Part shown: positions 39,901-41,727 of the stretch, piece after piece
Layout of the letters: each line of letters begins with the position of its first letter
Numbering within the stretch: position 1 is the first letter of the stretch
Assembly (NCBI GenBank): GCA_036274495.1
Contig: DASUFP010000122.1
Coordinates: 1 to 41,727 of the forward strand
Source: DASUFP01 sp036274495
GTDB lineage: Bacteria; Bacteroidota; Bacteroidia; AKYH767-A; OLB10
DNA length: 41,727 nt
Reading direction: 5' to 3'
The notes under the pieces: model-generated
What the model was told of the DNA's origin: nothing
What the model saw: the letters and a program-made list of their open reading frames with translations, nothing else
The model's database searches: none
Made by a program: the position numbers and the translations under genes

Positions 39901-41727
39901 CAGGTGGTTGTGTAACAACAACGGTTAAGGACAATTATATTCAGGTTTCGGCACCTGCGGCTGATTTTATGACTCCTACAATTGCAGTGTGTGCGCCTTC
40001 ACTTGTCAATTTCGTTGATCTTTCAACCGGAGCAGTTGCCTGGCTTTGGAACTTTGGTGATGGTTCGAGTTCATCGAGTCAGAATCCCTCACACATTTTT
40101 AATTCACCCGGAACGTATACCATTACCCTCATCGCATTCAGCAGTACCGGCTGTACCGATACACTTGTTAAAACCGATTACATAGTTGTGCCGGGTACTC
40201 TCACAACATTTGCTCCATCAGACACCGTAGCCTGTGAAAATTCATCGATTCAGTTTACTGACCAATCCTTAAATGCTTCTCAATGGTTTTGGGATTTTGG
40301 CGACGGAACAACTTCGGCACTTCAAAATCCTTCGCACAACTATCTCACCGCAGGCTCTTATGCAGTAACCCTTATTACAAACGATAGTGTAGGATGTTCC
40401 TCGTTTTACACCTATCCCTCACAAATCGTTATCAATCCATTGCCGGTGGCATCAGGGACCGTTTCCAATACGTCCGGTTGTGTTTCATTTGCGACATCTT
40501 TTGGTAACAACTCTACCGGTGCGGTAACCTATCTCTGGAATTTTGGTGATGGCGGGACTTCTACCGATTCGTTGCCTTCTTATACTTACAACGCACCGGG
40601 CAATTATCAGGTAACGCTGATTGCCACCACATCTCTGGGATGCAGCGATACGGCATTCGTCCCGGGTCTCATAACAGTTTATGCCACACCTTCAGCCAAC
40701 TTTTTAAGAAGTGTAAATTCGGGGTGTGCGCCCCTCGCGGTGAGTTTTACCGATCAGTCAACATCGTTAAATGGCGCCACTTATTTTTGGGATTTCGGAA
40801 ATGGATTTACCAGTACATCTGCAAATCCGTCAACAAATTACCTGACCGCAGGTGTTTATACGGTTAGCCTAACCGTCACAAACACCGGAGGGTGTACCAG
40901 CACCATTACAAAAAACATTACCGTTAACCCAAGTCCTTCTGCGCAAGCTTCGGTTTCGGGCACATCGGGTTGTTCTCCCTTTACGGTTAACTTTACCAAC
41001 AATTCAACGGGTGCAACTTCTTATCAATGGAATTTTGGAAATGGTGCAATATCTACGGTTGCATCTCCGAATTACACCTATACCACAGGAGGTTCGTATC
41101 CTGTAACACTCATTGCTTTAACATCCAATGGCTGTACCGATACTTTGCAGCTGCCGGCTCCAATCACTGTCAATCAGACACCAGTTGCGGCCTTCACTGC
41201 TTCATCCGTTTCAGGATGTGCTCCTGTTAATGTTTCTCTTACCAATTTATCATCACAATTGTCGGGACCCGCATACACCTGGAATTTTGGCAATGGTTTG
41301 TCGAGCAACGGACCAAGTCCTTCCTATAACTACACCGTTCCAGGGACCTATACGCTCACTTTGGTAGTTACCAATTCATCCGGTTGTGTTGACAGTACTT
41401 CCCAGGTTATTAATGTACTGGCTTCGCCGGTTGTTCAGGCTACAGTATCTGCTTCATCGGGGTGTTCGCCTTTGCAGGTTACCTTTAACAATTCATCGAC
41501 CGGCGCTTCGAATTACAGTTGGAATTTTGGAAATGGTACAACATCAACTTTAGCAAATCCGTCTGTTATTTATACTGCAGGGGGAACCTTCCCTGTAACC
41601 CTGACGGCAACAGCTGCCAACGGATGTGTTGACACGCTTCATCTGGTCGACACAATTAAAGTGGAACAATCACCTGTAGCTTCTTTTGTCAGGACTCCTA
41701 CCGCAGGTTGTATTCCGGTTAATGTCA
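36921..41727 (+). CDS. Giant PKD-repeat surface protein (partial, 3' end off window)
   Basis: The frame starts at the ATG at 36921 and stays open to the last base (1602 codons), so the C-terminus is outside. A signal peptide (residues 1 to about 33, ending VLAQ) is followed directly by 19 complete PKD domains and the start of a twentieth, each roughly 80 residues. Each has the core W-x-F-G-(D/N)-G, and many continue TTSTxQNPxHxY. Nearly every module has two cysteines, GC near its start and GC before its last strand, which suggests one disulfide each. A T9SS tail is likely beyond the edge. PKD arrays of this kind are usual in Bacteroidota adhesins and gliding or surface proteins. The ligand is unknown. 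It lies 60 nt after the FN3-like gene. TACGTTTC at 36874, one base off the -7 box, is a weak promoter candidate. Confidence 0.9.
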   Translation, partial: MKTGKILQGLISSLAKRGLWALLLFSWVPVLAQNPSASFTSNVFSGCAPMSVDFTNLSSNATAYMWDFGNGNTSVLQDPTTVYLTPGYYTVTLIAINTANGLRDTLVATNFIHVVDDPIPDFTANPLSGCAGNNFIAFTNLSVNATSYIWDFGDGTFSTQSNPVHNYAVQGTYTVKLIARNAFSCTKVKVRNAYITIAPNPPASFTVNQQSSCDPSTLFLFNATTPGAVAWQWDFGDGTTSTIQNPGHVYGLQGAYDVSLIVTNASGCTDTIIKTGYITIGASLVPSITVNSQTGCPPFNAVFDCTVPNATSWQWDFGDGTTSTLQNPTHLYSTSGSYTVTITVTTTSGCNGTAVFPGYIMVDALPVPSFTVNTLSRCSPVTALFTNTSTAASTYSWTFGNGTTSTDTNATVVYTAQGTYAVTLTAYSANGCSASISDTDAVKVYDITANINGTPRIGCAPLPVTANGTSVPTAVSWFWDFGDGTTGTGASFPHVYNNIGNYTVTLIAISAEGCSDTVVKPAFFKVVSDTTAYTVPDTMIVCTPPGTVGFTDPTIGSNSWVWYWGNGDSSTVKNPSYTYTVPGVYTVTLHTGMAGGCTQVINPIAYVKVVPFIISPITSVITSPCGPYTVQLNNLTAGVASYLWSFGDGTTSTIQNPVHTYANPGTYTISLQITSINGCLTSLSTSVTFGHNNPIVVSDDSLCLSTPVSFSLNPAAAFTAATWNFGDGTTLNGLSPTYSYSGVGSYQVSVTVTDTNGCVNTYTYPDLIEVTNPQASFVVNQLLTGCTPFNVQFDNTSTGAVSYLWDFGDGTTSTLVSPTHTYTVAGTYTISLTASAPGCDNVFVQNNYITVNAAIANFSFTPTTGCLPLAVTFTDNSVAAVSWFWDFGDGSTSTIQNPLHTFLVEPTGSIALTIVDSNGCTKTKRKSNVDIIKPDIQASDSIGCRPLTVNFSTSLAAVTYLWDFGDGNTSSVQNPTHIYNQTGLFTVSLTCTLSGGCVTTTVKDNYIQVSAPAADFMTPTIAVCAPSLVNFVDLSTGAVAWLWNFGDGSSSSSQNPSHIFNSPGTYTITLIAFSSTGCTDTLVKTDYIVVPGTLTTFAPSDTVACENSSIQFTDQSLNASQWFWDFGDGTTSALQNPSHNYLTAGSYAVTLITNDSVGCSSFYTYPSQIVINPLPVASGTVSNTSGCVSFATSFGNNSTGAVTYLWNFGDGGTSTDSLPSYTYNAPGNYQVTLIATTSLGCSDTAFVPGLITVYATPSANFLRSVNSGCAPLAVSFTDQSTSLNGATYFWDFGNGFTSTSANPSTNYLTAGVYTVSLTVTNTGGCTSTITKNITVNPSPSAQASVSGTSGCSPFTVNFTNNSTGATSYQWNFGNGAISTVASPNYTYTTGGSYPVTLIALTSNGCTDTLQLPAPITVNQTPVAAFTASSVSGCAPVNVSLTNLSSQLSGPAYTWNFGNGLSSNGPSPSYNYTVPGTYTLTLVVTNSSGCVDSTSQVINVLASPVVQATVSASSGCSPLQVTFNNSSTGASNYSWNFGNGTTSTLANPSVIYTAGGTFPVTLTATAANGCVDTLHLVDTIKVEQSPVASFVRTPTAGCIPVNV

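Noticed and set aside
37558..41367. Many short plus- and minus-strand frames, and DNA-level repeats that might suggest a CRISPR or tandem-repeat element
   Set aside because: All are out-of-frame shadows of the PKD array. The repeats are imperfect, about 240 nt long and encode the PKD motif in one continuous frame.

Overview
The window comes from a member of the Bacteroidota, most likely an environmental gliding/T9SS lineage. The evidence is the gliding lipoprotein gldH, several secreted proteins ending in type IX secretion (T9SS) sorting-like tails, a very long PKD-repeat surface protein, the holB-ricT-gldH and coaX-OMP-lptC-ppiD gene orders, and a dozen exact copies of the Bacteroidota -7 promoter box TAnnTTTG placed just in front of genes. 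I cannot assign a genus. No mobile element, phage, CRISPR array or rRNA is visible. One tRNA (Phe, GAA) is present.

Layout: (1) 1-3356, minus strand: a secreted five-heme cytochrome c with a T9SS-like tail, followed by an FG-GAP/ASPIC-UnbV protein that runs off the left edge. (2) 3493-4752, minus: a MacB/FtsX-type ABC permease, divergent from purH. (3) 4902-12065, plus: purH and then the tightly packed cell-elongation operon mreB-mreC-mreD-mrdA-rodA, ending against a convergent GtrA-family gene. (4) 12629-15864, plus: a tandem pair of paralogous T9SS-exported proteins, each with its own candidate promoter. (5) 15892-20936, minus: ppsA plus an SDR dehydrogenase (overlapping pair), pheS and an exported cyclophilin. 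(6) 21057-23586: a small lipoprotein, a small conserved protein and a VWA-domain/CvpA pair. (7) 23589-28009: pgk divergent from holB-ricT-gldH. (8) 28010-33823, minus: a membrane protein of unknown function, then the envelope cluster coaX, outer-membrane protein, lptC, small membrane protein, ppiD. (9) 33951-35930: tRNA-Phe, a single-domain response regulator and a convergent helical-repeat protein. (10) 36276-41727, plus: a short exported FN3-like protein and a giant PKD-repeat protein running off the right edge.

Functionally the window is mostly core metabolism (purine synthesis, gluconeogenesis/glycolysis, CoA, translation, replication) and envelope construction (rod shape, LPS export, periplasmic foldases, gliding), interspersed with surface-secreted accessory proteins. 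I see no clear new defence or mobile system. The items most worth a second look are the surface multiheme cytochrome with its FG-GAP partner, the disulfide-patterned PKD giant with its odd FN3 neighbour, the cysteine-rich and low-complexity ends of RicT, and a consistent promoter layout in which the -7 box sits only 3-12 nt before the start codon of several genes. That layout suggests leaderless or nearly leaderless mRNAs and corrects several start sites.
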